From NCBI GenBank assembly GCA_000432515.1, contig HF995995.1:12376-37574 (forward strand): 25,199 nucleotides of DNA. Reading direction: 5' to 3'. Made by a program: the position numbers and the translations under genes. The notes beneath the pieces are model-generated. The model ran no database searches, was not told where the DNA came from, and worked only from the letters and a program-made list of their open reading frames with translations. How positions within the stretch are numbered: position 1 is the stretch's first letter; every line of letters begins with the position of its first letter. Of this stretch, positions 16,726-24,250 are shown one piece after another. The DNA comes from Bacteroides sp. CAG:545 (GTDB taxonomy: Bacteria; Bacteroidota; Bacteroidia; Bacteroidales; UBA932).

Positions 16726-17328
16726 ATGGAAATTTTACTTATCATAATATCTGCGATATTCGTAAACAATATCGTATTGGCGCAGTTCTTGGGAATCTGT
16801 CCGTTCCTCGGAGTGTCCAACAAACTTTCCACAGCGACAGGAATGTCTGCTGCGGTATGTTTTGTCATCACGCTTTCTACGCTTGTAACTTATCTTCTGA
16901 ACAATTATGTCCTGGTTCCGCTCGGACTTGAGTTCCTTCAGACCATATCATTCATCCTCGTCATCGCCGCTTTGGTGCAGATGGTGGAGATCGTGCTGAA
17001 GAAAGTGAGTCCTGCGCTCTATCAGGCGCTCGGTATATTCCTGCCGCTCATCACCACGAACTGTGCTGTGCTCGGCGTGGCCATTACCGTGGTTACCAAG
17101 GAATTCACCTTCGGACTGCCGTCACACATGCTCGGCTTGGGTGAGGCTCTGCTCTATGCTTTCGCCACGTCAGTAGGATATGGTATCGCGATGGTACTGT
17201 TTGCCGGAATGCGCGAGCAGCTGTCATTGAGCAATGTCCCTAAGGCGTTCAGAGGTATTCCTATCGCATTGATTACAGTCAGCATTCTGGCGATGGCCTT
17301 TATGGGCTTCTCCGGAATGGTCAAGTAA
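16726..17328 (+). CDS. rnfA: Rnf complex subunit A (integral membrane)
   Basis: 200 residues with six transmembrane helices, related to rnfE. Cys25 (GICPFLG) and Cys113 (TTNCAVLG) are at the positions known to bind the intramembrane [2Fe-2S] cluster shared with RnfE. FVNNIVLAQFLG is the family's N-terminal motif. It is the last gene of the run, so the set B-C-D-G-E-A is complete. The remaining 58 bp before the next gene hold only a weak hairpin. Confidence 0.97.
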   Translation: MEILLIIISAIFVNNIVLAQFLGICPFLGVSNKLSTATGMSAAVCFVITLSTLVTYLLNNYVLVPLGLEFLQTISFILVIAALVQMVEIVLKKVSPALYQALGIFLPLITTNCAVLGVAITVVTKEFTFGLPSHMLGLGEALLYAFATSVGYGIAMVLFAGMREQLSLSNVPKAFRGIPIALITVSILAMAFMGFSGMVK

Positions 17329-17386
17329 TAACGTGTATTGTTTAACCTGATTCCGACATCTGCCGGAGTCGCAAATCAAAATTGAA

Positions 17387-17860
17387 ATGAAAAAAGCGCT
17401 TCTTATTATCGCATCCGTTCTCGGATTCGCTGCAGTCGCATCTGCACAGCCTAAAGCTATAGGTGGAAGATTGGGTTTTGGTGTCGAGGCAAGCTACCAG
17501 CACTATCTTGGAAATCCTAATTTCCTCGAAGTTGATGCAGGTTTGCTGGTTTATGGCGGAGAAGCAGGTTTCCAGGCTACCGGAACTTACAACTTCACTT
17601 TCGCTCAGCCTGATTGGACTCCGAGAGGACAGTGGAGCTGGTATGCAGGTCCAGGCGTGTCACTTGGTTCTACCTATTTCAATGATGCCAACAATTTCTT
17701 CTTCGGACTTGTAGGCCAGGTAGGACTTGAGTACACATTCTGGTTCCCTCTCCAGCTTTCAGCAGATCTTCGTCCGACATTCGGAATCTGCGACAGTGAA
17801 TTCTGGACAGACGGACTTTTCGGATTCGCTCCGACGATCAGTGTAAGATACAGTTTCTAA
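17387..17860 (+). CDS. Small outer-membrane beta-barrel protein
   Basis: 157 residues with a clear signal peptide (MKKALLIIASVLGFAAVASA, cleavage after residue 20). The mature part alternates hydrophobic and polar residues in short strands with Gly turns (GLLVYGGEAGFQATGTYNF; WSWYAGPGVSLGS). It ends in an aromatic residue (SVRYSF), as expected for insertion by the BAM machinery. It is close in size to 8-stranded OmpA/OmpW-like barrels. Codon choice is enriched in highly used Ala/Gly codons, hinting at good expression. Its cargo or partner cannot be read. It follows rnfA but is more likely a separate function. Confidence 0.8.
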   Translation: MKKALLIIASVLGFAAVASAQPKAIGGRLGFGVEASYQHYLGNPNFLEVDAGLLVYGGEAGFQATGTYNFTFAQPDWTPRGQWSWYAGPGVSLGSTYFNDANNFFFGLVGQVGLEYTFWFPLQLSADLRPTFGICDSEFWTDGLFGFAPTISVRYSF

Positions 17861-17876
17861 TACCGACCGACAACTG

Positions 17877-17993
17877 ATGTCACGTTACACCAGAATTGAA
17901 CTCCTGGTATATGTGTCTTTCTGGCTGCTGATTACCTCATTTGCGGTAGTCAGCAGTTGGAATTTAGAGCGAGTATCTGAAACTGCATCTTGA
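17877..17993 (+). CDS. Possible 38-residue membrane peptide (doubtful)
   Basis: An ATG at 17877 opens a 38-codon frame ending TGA 17991-17993. The peptide has a basic start (MSRYTRIE), a hydrophobic span of about 18 residues (LLVYVSFWLLITSFAVVS) and a short polar tail. It could be a small membrane protein or the stub of a sensor-kinase-like N-terminus. Against it: there is no Shine-Dalgarno, and an 18-bp inverted repeat lies across the hydrophobic part, which would explain the sequence as RNA structure instead. Confidence 0.18.
   Translation: MSRYTRIELLVYVSFWLLITSFAVVSSWNLERVSETAS
17919..17962 (+). terminator. 18-bp RNA hairpin, likely terminator or structured leader
   Basis: Left arm TTCTGGCTGCTGATTACC (17919-17936), 8-nt loop, right arm GGTAGTCAGCAGTTGGAA (17945-17962). 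All 18 positions pair in + strand RNA, 14 as Watson-Crick and 4 as G-U. The same wobbles become A-C mismatches in - strand RNA, so the structure belongs to the + transcript. Only three U residues follow, so it is not a textbook intrinsic terminator. It lies 58 nt after the outer-membrane gene stop and 55 nt before the HAD gene. A weaker hairpin (17889-17908, ACCAG/CTGGT) precedes it. Confidence 0.55.
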
Positions 17994-18017
17994 CGTGGAC
18001 AGTAAATTTTTAGGAAA

Positions 18018-18656
18018 ATGACAGCATTGTTCGATTTTGACGGTGTCGTGATGGACACTGAAGAGTTATATACCGTCTTTTGGGACAGGATGGGAGAGAA
18101 GTACCTCGGAGTCAAGAACCTGAGCCCGTCGGTAAAGGGGCAGACCCTGTTCCAGATATATGGGAAGTATTTCGCGGGCAGGGAAGAAGACCAGAAGAAG
18201 ATCACGCAGGAACTAAATGATTACGAGAAGGATATGCCATATGTGCCGGTGAAGGGTGCGTTTGAATTTATAGCGGAGCTGCGCAAGCGCGGAGTCACTA
18301 CCGCCATCGTCACCAGCTCCAACAAGCCTAAGATGGAGAACGTATATAGGCATTATCCGGAGTTCAAGGATCTGGTAGGCCACATCTTCACGAGCGAATT
18401 CGTCACCAGGTCGAAGCCGGACCCGCAGTGCTTTCTCAATGCCATGGAGGCTCTCGGCGCCCCGGTTTCCGAGACGATAGTGTTCGAGGATTCCATCAAC
18501 GGACTGAAGGCGGCACGTGCTTCCGGAGCCTATGTGGTGGGACTGCTCACATCCAATCCTGCAGAAGTCGTGAACCCGATGTGCGACTACAGCATTGAAG
18601 ATTTTACGTCATTCACACCAGAGGATCTTTCCAAGGTGTCAGGTATAGATTTTTAG
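18018..18656 (+). CDS. HAD-superfamily phosphatase/phosphomutase (beta-phosphoglucomutase-like)
   Basis: 212 residues. HAD motif I FDFDGVVMDT gives nucleophile Asp6 and acid/base Asp8. Motif II is VTSSNKP (Ser100 or Thr99), motif III has Lys133 in SKPDP, and motif IV is VFEDSING (Glu157, Asp158). A helical cap domain lies between about residues 15 and 80 (subfamily IA). Enzymes of this shape are sugar-phosphate phosphatases or beta-phosphoglucomutase; a mutase is possible, but the cap residues do not let me decide. It is cytoplasmic, with no signal peptide. It follows a 157-bp gap containing a strong hairpin, so it may be transcribed apart from the rnf run. Confidence 0.9.
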   Translation: MTALFDFDGVVMDTEELYTVFWDRMGEKYLGVKNLSPSVKGQTLFQIYGKYFAGREEDQKKITQELNDYEKDMPYVPVKGAFEFIAELRKRGVTTAIVTSSNKPKMENVYRHYPEFKDLVGHIFTSEFVTRSKPDPQCFLNAMEALGAPVSETIVFEDSINGLKAARASGAYVVGLLTSNPAEVVNPMCDYSIEDFTSFTPEDLSKVSGIDF

Positions 18657-18681
18657 AAAACGAAACGAACAAACCAGTATC

Positions 18682-20451
18682 ATGAGTAAGAAGAAGTATT
18701 TTGGTCAGATGACGGTCGCGCTTGCGGCTGTACCGCTGCTTCTTGTCTCCTGTGTCAATCCGGACTATGACTTGACTCAGGACATTGACAAGAACATCTC
18801 CATAAGCGGGGATATCAGCGCTCCTTTCGGTGATTCAGAGCTGCTCAGTGTCACCGACTTTCTCAGCTTGGATGAGTCAGACGGCTCTGTGCTCAAGACG
18901 GACGAAGACGGAGACTACTATATTCATGTGAACGGCGGCAATGCGTCCACCAAGTTCTCAGTACCTCTGTTCAAATTCAATGAGGAGTTCCTCACGGACG
19001 GAGGCTTCAAGATGGACTTGAGAAAGGCCTCGCTTCCGCTTCCGTCATCAGGCCCCATTCCGTCCGGAGTCTATAAGAAGACGTTCAATCCGGCAAAGTC
19101 ACCGATTACAGTCGATGAGGCCGTGCCGGAGGAAATCATTGACATACAGGACGTCATCGCTTCCGGCGACGTGGTCCTGGACCTCTATACGACAGCAGGA
19201 AAGCTCACTCTGGACGGCGTTGTCCTTCATTTCCCAAAGTATCTGAAGCTTGAAATAGCCGACAATGCTTATGTGGAGTCTTATGATGCTGCGGCCAATG
19301 CCCTGAAACTCAAGAAGATGACGGTTACCACCACTCCTGTGGTGATTCGCCTGCACGTGACGGAGGTTGATTTTGCCAAGATTCCGGCGGGACAGGGCTT
19401 CCAGGCTGACAAGCACAGAATAATCATAAACGACAATGTGGTACTCGACTCATTCGAGTGCAGCGTGCAGCTTACCGATTTGGGAAATGATGTCGCTGAC
19501 GTTCCTCAGGTCATTACCACTCATATAGATATCTCCATCGCCTCAGTCACAGTCACAGGCGCTATGGTCAAGGTGAAACCTAAGGTAAGCCTCGACCCTG
19601 TCTATGAAAATGTGGGCAGGTTGCCGGAGTTCCTGACGAAGAATGACGCCGTGCTCGACATGATGAAACCTCGGGTACTTCTCGACATTGACAATACATC
19701 TCCTTTGACACTGTATCTGTCAGGAGAACTGATAACCGAGAGGGGTTCATTGGCGACAAGAGTCCGGGTCGGAGACGACAAGACCGTAAAGGCGGCTCCA
19801 GGCGCACAGTCCAAGCTCTGTCTCCATGCGAAGAATGACAATGTCCCTGCCGGCTACACTTCCGTGCTTGTGGAGAAGCTTCCTGAACTGTTCATGACCA
19901 CTCCTGAGAGAGTCGGTGCTGATGCGATGAAGGCTGACACTGAGGATGAATTCGTTTTCATCAAATCCGGCGACAAATATGACTTCATCTGTTCATACGA
20001 GGTCAGCGTGCCTCTTGTTTTCGGAAAGAAAGTGAAATTGACCTGCACCGATGTCCTGGACGGCTGGAACAAGACATTCAACTCGGACGATGACAGTTTC
20101 TCTCTCGATGTGAACAATGCGGAGGTGAAGATGGATCTGGTGAACTCGATTCCGCTTACCCTTAAGCTCTCGGCAGAGGCAATCGACGCGAACGGCGCGG
20201 TCATTCCGGAGATTCCTGTCAATGTGGAAGGCAGCATCGCTCCGGGCAGCATTGACAAACCTTCTGCCCAGCCGGTAAAGCTCACATTCAGCGCATCGGC
20301 AGAGAATATGCGCAAGCTGGACGGCATGAAGTTGATTCTCGAGGTAAGCAATCCCGGGGAGATGGAAGGTGTCTGTCTTAATAAGAATCAGGGAGTCCAG
20401 TTCCGGAACATGAAACTCAGACTTCTCGGAAGAATGGATATGGAATTGTAA
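18682..20451 (+). CDS. Large lipoprotein with an internal repeat, partner of DUF5723 protein
   Basis: 589 residues with a lipoprotein signal: lipobox LVSC and lipidated Cys24. The mature protein is beta-rich with no enzyme motif. Two segments resemble each other: about 330-355 (VLLDIDNTSPLTLYLSGELI) and about 480-505 (VKMDLVNSIPLTLKLSAEAI), sharing Asn-x-x-PLTL-x-LS-x-E. The pattern resembles the repeated strands of LEA-14-like or immunoglobulin-like sandwiches, so the protein was probably built by domain duplication. The next gene, a DUF5723 outer-membrane protein, follows at 12 bp. I do not recognise a named family for this protein; a surface or periplasmic partner role is inference. Confidence 0.75.
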   Translation: MSKKKYFGQMTVALAAVPLLLVSCVNPDYDLTQDIDKNISISGDISAPFGDSELLSVTDFLSLDESDGSVLKTDEDGDYYIHVNGGNASTKFSVPLFKFNEEFLTDGGFKMDLRKASLPLPSSGPIPSGVYKKTFNPAKSPITVDEAVPEEIIDIQDVIASGDVVLDLYTTAGKLTLDGVVLHFPKYLKLEIADNAYVESYDAAANALKLKKMTVTTTPVVIRLHVTEVDFAKIPAGQGFQADKHRIIINDNVVLDSFECSVQLTDLGNDVADVPQVITTHIDISIASVTVTGAMVKVKPKVSLDPVYENVGRLPEFLTKNDAVLDMMKPRVLLDIDNTSPLTLYLSGELITERGSLATRVRVGDDKTVKAAPGAQSKLCLHAKNDNVPAGYTSVLVEKLPELFMTTPERVGADAMKADTEDEFVFIKSGDKYDFICSYEVSVPLVFGKKVKLTCTDVLDGWNKTFNSDDDSFSLDVNNAEVKMDLVNSIPLTLKLSAEAIDANGAVIPEIPVNVEGSIAPGSIDKPSAQPVKLTFSASAENMRKLDGMKLILEVSNPGEMEGVCLNKNQGVQFRNMKLRLLGRMDMEL

Positions 20452-20463
20452 CCTGTGAGAGAA

Positions 20464-21939
20464 ATGAAAAGAAATATACTTTTAGCATTGTTCATTGCCC
20501 TTGTTTCTGCTGTGGCACTTCCTGCGCAGCAGTCATTGCGCTCTGCGTATTTTATGGAAGGGTACAACTACCGTCACGAATTCAACCCGGCCTTCGCCGC
20601 TCAGCGCAGCTACTTCGCTCTCAGTGCATTGGGCGGAGTCAATGCCGGAATCCAGAGCAATATGGGAGTCAATACTTTCCTCTATCCTGTGGACGGAGGA
20701 CTGACGACCTTCATGAACTCTTCAGTATCTTCAGATGAGTTTCTGGGCAAACTGAAGAAGAACAACAAATTGAGTGTGGATGTCAGCACCACTCTTCTTT
20801 CGCTCGGCATATGGAGCGGCAAGTCGTTCTGGACCTTCGACATGAAAACCAAAGTCGGAGCGGACCTGAATGTCCCGTATGCGCTTTTCGATTTCATGAA
20901 GAATGCCGGCAACTCGCAGTTTTACGACATTGCAGGCCTTGCAGCGCGAATCGACAGCCGTATGGAATTCTCTCTCGGTTACGCAAGGAACATAAATGAT
21001 GTTGTCAATTTCGGCGCCAGAGTGAAGTTCCTCCTCGGAATCGGCAATATGGAGATGAAGGTGAACAAGATGAAGGTGCAGATGAATGAAGACAAGTGGT
21101 CTGTGGACTCCAAGGGCTCGCTGAACGTGTCCATGGGATTGCTGAACATCCCTACCGACGGAGAAATTGACAGTGAAACTGCTCCGGAGAACTACGACCG
21201 CATCTCCTTCGACAACATTGACACGAAAGACAACCTGTCCATTCCGTCTGATATGATCAACGGTTACGGTGCTGCCATTGACCTTGGTGCGGAAATCGAG
21301 ATTATCCCAGACCTGCGCCTTTCATTGGCCATAAACGACCTCGGCTTTATGTCCTGGCGGAACAATGTCCTGGCTACGACCGATGAGAAGGGCTGGAGTT
21401 TCGACGGCTTCGACAATTTCTCGTTCGACAGTGAAAAGGACAATTCTCTGAAAAACCAGTTCAATGATATCGGTGACGGACTAGAGGACCTGATCAAGTT
21501 CAGGAAGGTTTCTGACGGAGGCAAGAGAACTCAGATGCTCGCGATGACGATGAATTTCGGAGCGCAGTATGTTATGCCTTTCTATGACGGGCTGAGTGTG
21601 GCGGCATTGAGCACGACGCGTTTCGACGGCTCATACAGATGGACAGAAGGCCGTTTCTATCTGGATCTGACACCTGCAAGATGGTTCAGTTTCGGCGTGA
21701 ACTACGGCATTTCCTCATTCGGTTCCTCAATGGGAGCAGCCATCGGTTTCCATACTTCCGGGTTCAGCATGTTCCTGGGCACAGACCATATCGCGTGGAA
21801 CTATGCCAAGGCTGCTGACCTGAACGGTACCGCCATCAACTATCCTTACGGCCCGGCCCGTCTGGGCCTGAATTTCTCCGTTTCGTTCAATGTGGGCAGG
21901 CGTCGCGGAGATTCTGCGCTGAGAAGCCTGTTCCTGTAG
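20464..21939 (+). CDS. DUF5723 family outer-membrane protein
   Basis: 491 residues from ATG 20464; a GTG three codons upstream would also be in frame, but the ATG sits directly at the hydrophobic signal (ILLALFIALVSAVALPAQ). The mature N-terminus YFMEGYNYRHEFNPAFA is the hallmark of DUF5723, a Bacteroidota family predicted to form a FadL/PorV-like beta-barrel. Many amphipathic strands and a GVNYGISSFGSSMGAAIGFH-type C-terminal half fit this. It is coupled closely to the preceding lipoprotein gene, which probably partners it. The substrate is unknown. Confidence 0.85.
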   Translation: MKRNILLALFIALVSAVALPAQQSLRSAYFMEGYNYRHEFNPAFAAQRSYFALSALGGVNAGIQSNMGVNTFLYPVDGGLTTFMNSSVSSDEFLGKLKKNNKLSVDVSTTLLSLGIWSGKSFWTFDMKTKVGADLNVPYALFDFMKNAGNSQFYDIAGLAARIDSRMEFSLGYARNINDVVNFGARVKFLLGIGNMEMKVNKMKVQMNEDKWSVDSKGSLNVSMGLLNIPTDGEIDSETAPENYDRISFDNIDTKDNLSIPSDMINGYGAAIDLGAEIEIIPDLRLSLAINDLGFMSWRNNVLATTDEKGWSFDGFDNFSFDSEKDNSLKNQFNDIGDGLEDLIKFRKVSDGGKRTQMLAMTMNFGAQYVMPFYDGLSVAALSTTRFDGSYRWTEGRFYLDLTPARWFSFGVNYGISSFGSSMGAAIGFHTSGFSMFLGTDHIAWNYAKAADLNGTAINYPYGPARLGLNFSVSFNVGRRRGDSALRSLFL

Positions 21940-21960
21940 AACTGCCCGTTGCTGATGATT

Positions 21961-23265
21961 ATGAGACTGATATCTGAGCAGGAAATAACTGATGTCCTGA
22001 AAAGACTGGACATCTCCGACATATCCAAGGTTACCATAAGACAGAGTGTCAATGTGGCGAAAGAACTGGAGCGGCTTACGGGTGAACCTTTCGTTCATCT
22101 CGAGTTCGGTGTTCCCGGACTGGATGCCTGTCAGGTGGGCATCGAGGCTCAGAAAGCTGCGTTGGACAGCGGCTGCGCATCTGTCTATCCTCCGGCTGCA
22201 GGCATTCCTGAACTGAAAAAGGCAGGCTCCCGGTTTGTCAAGGCGTTCACCGGCATTGACGTCGCTCCCGAAGGAATAGTCCCGACAATCGGATCAATGC
22301 AGGCCTGCTACAATCTTCTGCTGGAGTGTTCGCAGATGTCCCCCGGAAAAGATGCCGTGATTTATGTAAATCCCGGATTTTCATCACATTACGTGCAGGC
22401 GAATGTGCTCGGTCTCAAGACGAGGATGTTCGATGTATATGACAATAGGGGAGAGGCTTTCGGAAAAAGGCTGGAAGAACTCATGAGTGACGGCCGTGTC
22501 TGCGCCATCGTCTATTCGAACCCCAACAACCCGTCCTGGGTCTGCCTGACACAGGATGAATTGCGGATGTTGGGCGAATTGTGTACGAAATATGATGTCA
22601 TCGCCCTGGAGGATATGGCCTATATGTGTATGGACTTCAGGGAAGACCGCTCGCATCCGTATCTGCCTCCATATCAGCCTACCGTGGCGCATTATACTGA
22701 CAACTGGGTGATGATGATATCTGCGTCCAAGATTTTCAGCTATGCCGGAGAACGTATAGCCATGGCCGTGATATCCGATAAGTTGTGCGGCAGGGAATTC
22801 CCGGCATTGAGAGAGCGTTACGGACTCGGACATTTCGGGGACAACTTCGCATTGACCTACGTCTATGTGAACACTTCCAGTGCGGCCCATTCCTCACAGC
22901 GTGCTTTCGCGGCAATGCTTGACGCGGCTGCCGACGGGGCCTATGACTTTGTGAACAATGTGAAAGAATACGCAGTCCGTGCCCACAGGGTGAAGGAAAT
23001 CTTCCGTGAGCACGGCTTTTCTCTGGTCTATGACAAGGATATGGACAAGGAGGTGAGCGACGGCTTTTTCTTCACGGAAGGATATCCTGGGATGAAGGGC
23101 AGTGAACTGGTGCTCAGACTGCTCCGCTGCGGTATCTGTTCCATCGCACTGTATTCTTCCAAGAGCACGCGTGAAGGTATCCGTGTATGTGTATCCCTCA
23201 TGAAAAACGAAGAAGCGTTCCGACAGCTGTCGGAACGCCTCGATATGTTCAACAGTATTTCCTGA
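21961..23265 (+). CDS. PLP-dependent aminotransferase (class I/II fold)
   Basis: 434 residues from ATG 21961; ATG 21955 and a TTG at 21949 are also in frame and cannot be excluded. Fold-type I aminotransferase features are YSNPNNPSW (residues 185-193), the Asp/Tyr pair in ALEDMAYMCMDF, and the Schiff-base lysine Lys257 in SASKIFSYAGERIA. The GERIA Arg is the usual PLP-phosphate contact. It should move an amino group between an amino acid and a 2-oxo acid; the substrate is not evident. There is no Shine-Dalgarno, and it lies 21 bp after the DUF5723 gene. A perfect 24-bp palindrome occurs inside the last 17 codons. Confidence 0.9.
   Translation: MRLISEQEITDVLKRLDISDISKVTIRQSVNVAKELERLTGEPFVHLEFGVPGLDACQVGIEAQKAALDSGCASVYPPAAGIPELKKAGSRFVKAFTGIDVAPEGIVPTIGSMQACYNLLLECSQMSPGKDAVIYVNPGFSSHYVQANVLGLKTRMFDVYDNRGEAFGKRLEELMSDGRVCAIVYSNPNNPSWVCLTQDELRMLGELCTKYDVIALEDMAYMCMDFREDRSHPYLPPYQPTVAHYTDNWVMMISASKIFSYAGERIAMAVISDKLCGREFPALRERYGLGHFGDNFALTYVYVNTSSAAHSSQRAFAAMLDAAADGAYDFVNNVKEYAVRAHRVKEIFREHGFSLVYDKDMDKEVSDGFFFTEGYPGMKGSELVLRLLRCGICSIALYSSKSTREGIRVCVSLMKNEEAFRQLSERLDMFNSIS
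23215..23238 (+). repeat. Perfect 24-bp palindrome near the end of the aminotransferase gene
   Basis: The half-site GCGTTCCGACAG (23215-23226) is followed with no spacer by its exact reverse complement (23227-23238). It is within coding sequence (AFRQLSER) and ends 27 bp before the stop and 44 bp before the convergent gene. No U-tract follows on either strand, so it is not an obvious terminator; a protein-binding dimer site or a cruciform-prone element are alternatives. Confidence 0.7.
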
Positions 23266-23281
23266 GACGCTGCCCCAGGCT

Positions 23282-24175
23282 CTATTTCTGCATCTTCTCG
23301 ATGAGTTTCTTCGGGTAATTGGTGCAGATGGCCTTCATTGAGGAAGCGTTGGAAATGTAGTAGTTCATTGTCGCGTCATCGTCGGCATTGAAGACACTTA
23401 TCGCGATACCTGCCTTGGTGAACTCCTCGATGGTCCTCACTCCGCCTCCCTGCTTCATGTATTGTGTGGACAGGTTGGCCCAGGTGTAGCTCTTCTGCTG
23501 ATATACACTTGCAGCCTGGTTGCCCATCCAGCCGATATTGACACCGGCAGCGCGGGCGTACTTGTAGGACTCTGCCATCACCGTGGCATTTCCGGTGCAG
23601 ATGAATTCCACGAAATTCTGGGCCTTCATCTCCTTTATTATCTCACAGGACCTTCTGCAGGCATTGATAGGATATCCTGTCAATGTGCTCGGACTGGTGA
23701 TGTTCTTTATATCCAGCCACAGTCTCGTGCAGCTGCCCTTGCTCATCACCTTGGCGATGAAATCCTGAAGTTCAGGGAGCTGTTCCCCGTTTCCGATGTT
23801 TCCTTTGGCCCTGAGTTCTGCCAATGTGGCCTCCCACGGGTGCAGTCCGTTGATTTTACATTCGGAGTCGGCGTGGGCCACCACTACCTTGTTGTCCTTG
23901 GTCCAGTAGATGTCGCACTCAGATGCATAGCATTTCAGGCTCATGGCGTATTCGAGCGATGCTATGGAATTGTCCGGGAAACCTTTTCCGGCCTCCGTGG
24001 AGCCTCCTCTGTGGGCTACCACGATATTGCCTCCGTCAAGCGGCTTCTCCACCGTCTCCGTAGTCTCGTCATCTTTATCATCAGGCCAGATCGGTTGTGA
24101 CGGGGTATTGTCCTTGCTGCAGGACATCATTGCGACAGCACCAAGTGCCAGGATTGTCAATAGCGTTTTTCTCAT
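23282..24175 (-). CDS. Glycerophosphodiester phosphodiesterase family lipoprotein
   Basis: 297 residues read on the minus strand from ATG 24175. It has a lipoprotein-type signal (LGAVAMMSCS, Cys19) and a short Asp/Thr/Glu-rich linker (about 20-45). The GDPD TIM barrel carries His55-Arg56 (AHRGG), FPDNS (in place of PENT), Glu86-x-Asp88 (SECDIYWTKD) and His101 (VAHADSE). Glu and Asp are the metal ligands and the two histidines the catalytic pair in known members, so the site is intact. GDPDs split glycerophosphodiesters into glycerol-3-phosphate and an alcohol; being surface-anchored, it probably works on outside lipids or teichoic/phospholipid breakdown products. Its stop is 16 bp from the convergent aminotransferase stop. 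Confidence 0.9.
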   Translation of the reverse strand: MRKTLLTILALGAVAMMSCSKDNTPSQPIWPDDKDDETTETVEKPLDGGNIVVAHRGGSTEAGKGFPDNSIASLEYAMSLKCYASECDIYWTKDNKVVVAHADSECKINGLHPWEATLAELRAKGNIGNGEQLPELQDFIAKVMSKGSCTRLWLDIKNITSPSTLTGYPINACRRSCEIIKEMKAQNFVEFICTGNATVMAESYKYARAAGVNIGWMGNQAASVYQQKSYTWANLSTQYMKQGGGVRTIEEFTKAGIAISVFNADDDATMNYYISNASSMKAICTNYPKKLIEKMQK

Positions 24176-24190
24176 GATATTTGGTTATTG

Positions 24191-24204
24191 AAGGTGGCCA
24201 CCTT
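24191..24204 (-). promoter_or_regulatory. 14-bp palindrome in the GDPD leader
   Basis: AAGGTGGCCACCTT is a perfect palindrome between the predicted transcription start (about 24210-24212, minus strand) and the GDPD ATG at 24175. It sits where a repressor would block early transcription, and it can also fold as RNA. A larger imperfect pairing (24188-24198 with 24209-24219, one mismatch) overlaps it. Confidence 0.4.
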
Positions 24205-24216
24205 TGCAGCCACCCT

Positions 24217-24250
24217 CAAATATACGATTATTTATAATTTTTTACGCAAC
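24217..24250 (-). promoter_or_regulatory. Bacteroidota-type promoter for the GDPD gene
   Basis: On the minus strand TATATTTG (24224-24217) fits the TAnnTTTG -7 element. GTTG (24250-24247) is 22 nt upstream as a weak -33 element. The AT-rich spacer and the position 42 bp before the start codon support it. It overlaps the 3' end of the FISUMP gene. Confidence 0.5.

Noticed and set aside
17349..17370. Weak hairpin (GATTCC/GGAGTC) after rnfA as a terminator
   Set aside because: Only 6 bp with one G-U, a 10-nt loop and no U-run, so I do not call it.
18003..18010. TAAATTTT just before the HAD gene as a -7 box
   Set aside because: One mismatch to TAnnTTTG and no -33 element at a suitable distance; AT-rich chance match is as likely.
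23462..24100. 212-codon + strand frame opposite the GDPD gene
   Set aside because: The minus strand has a complete lipoprotein with GDPD catalytic motifs; the antisense translation shows no family features.
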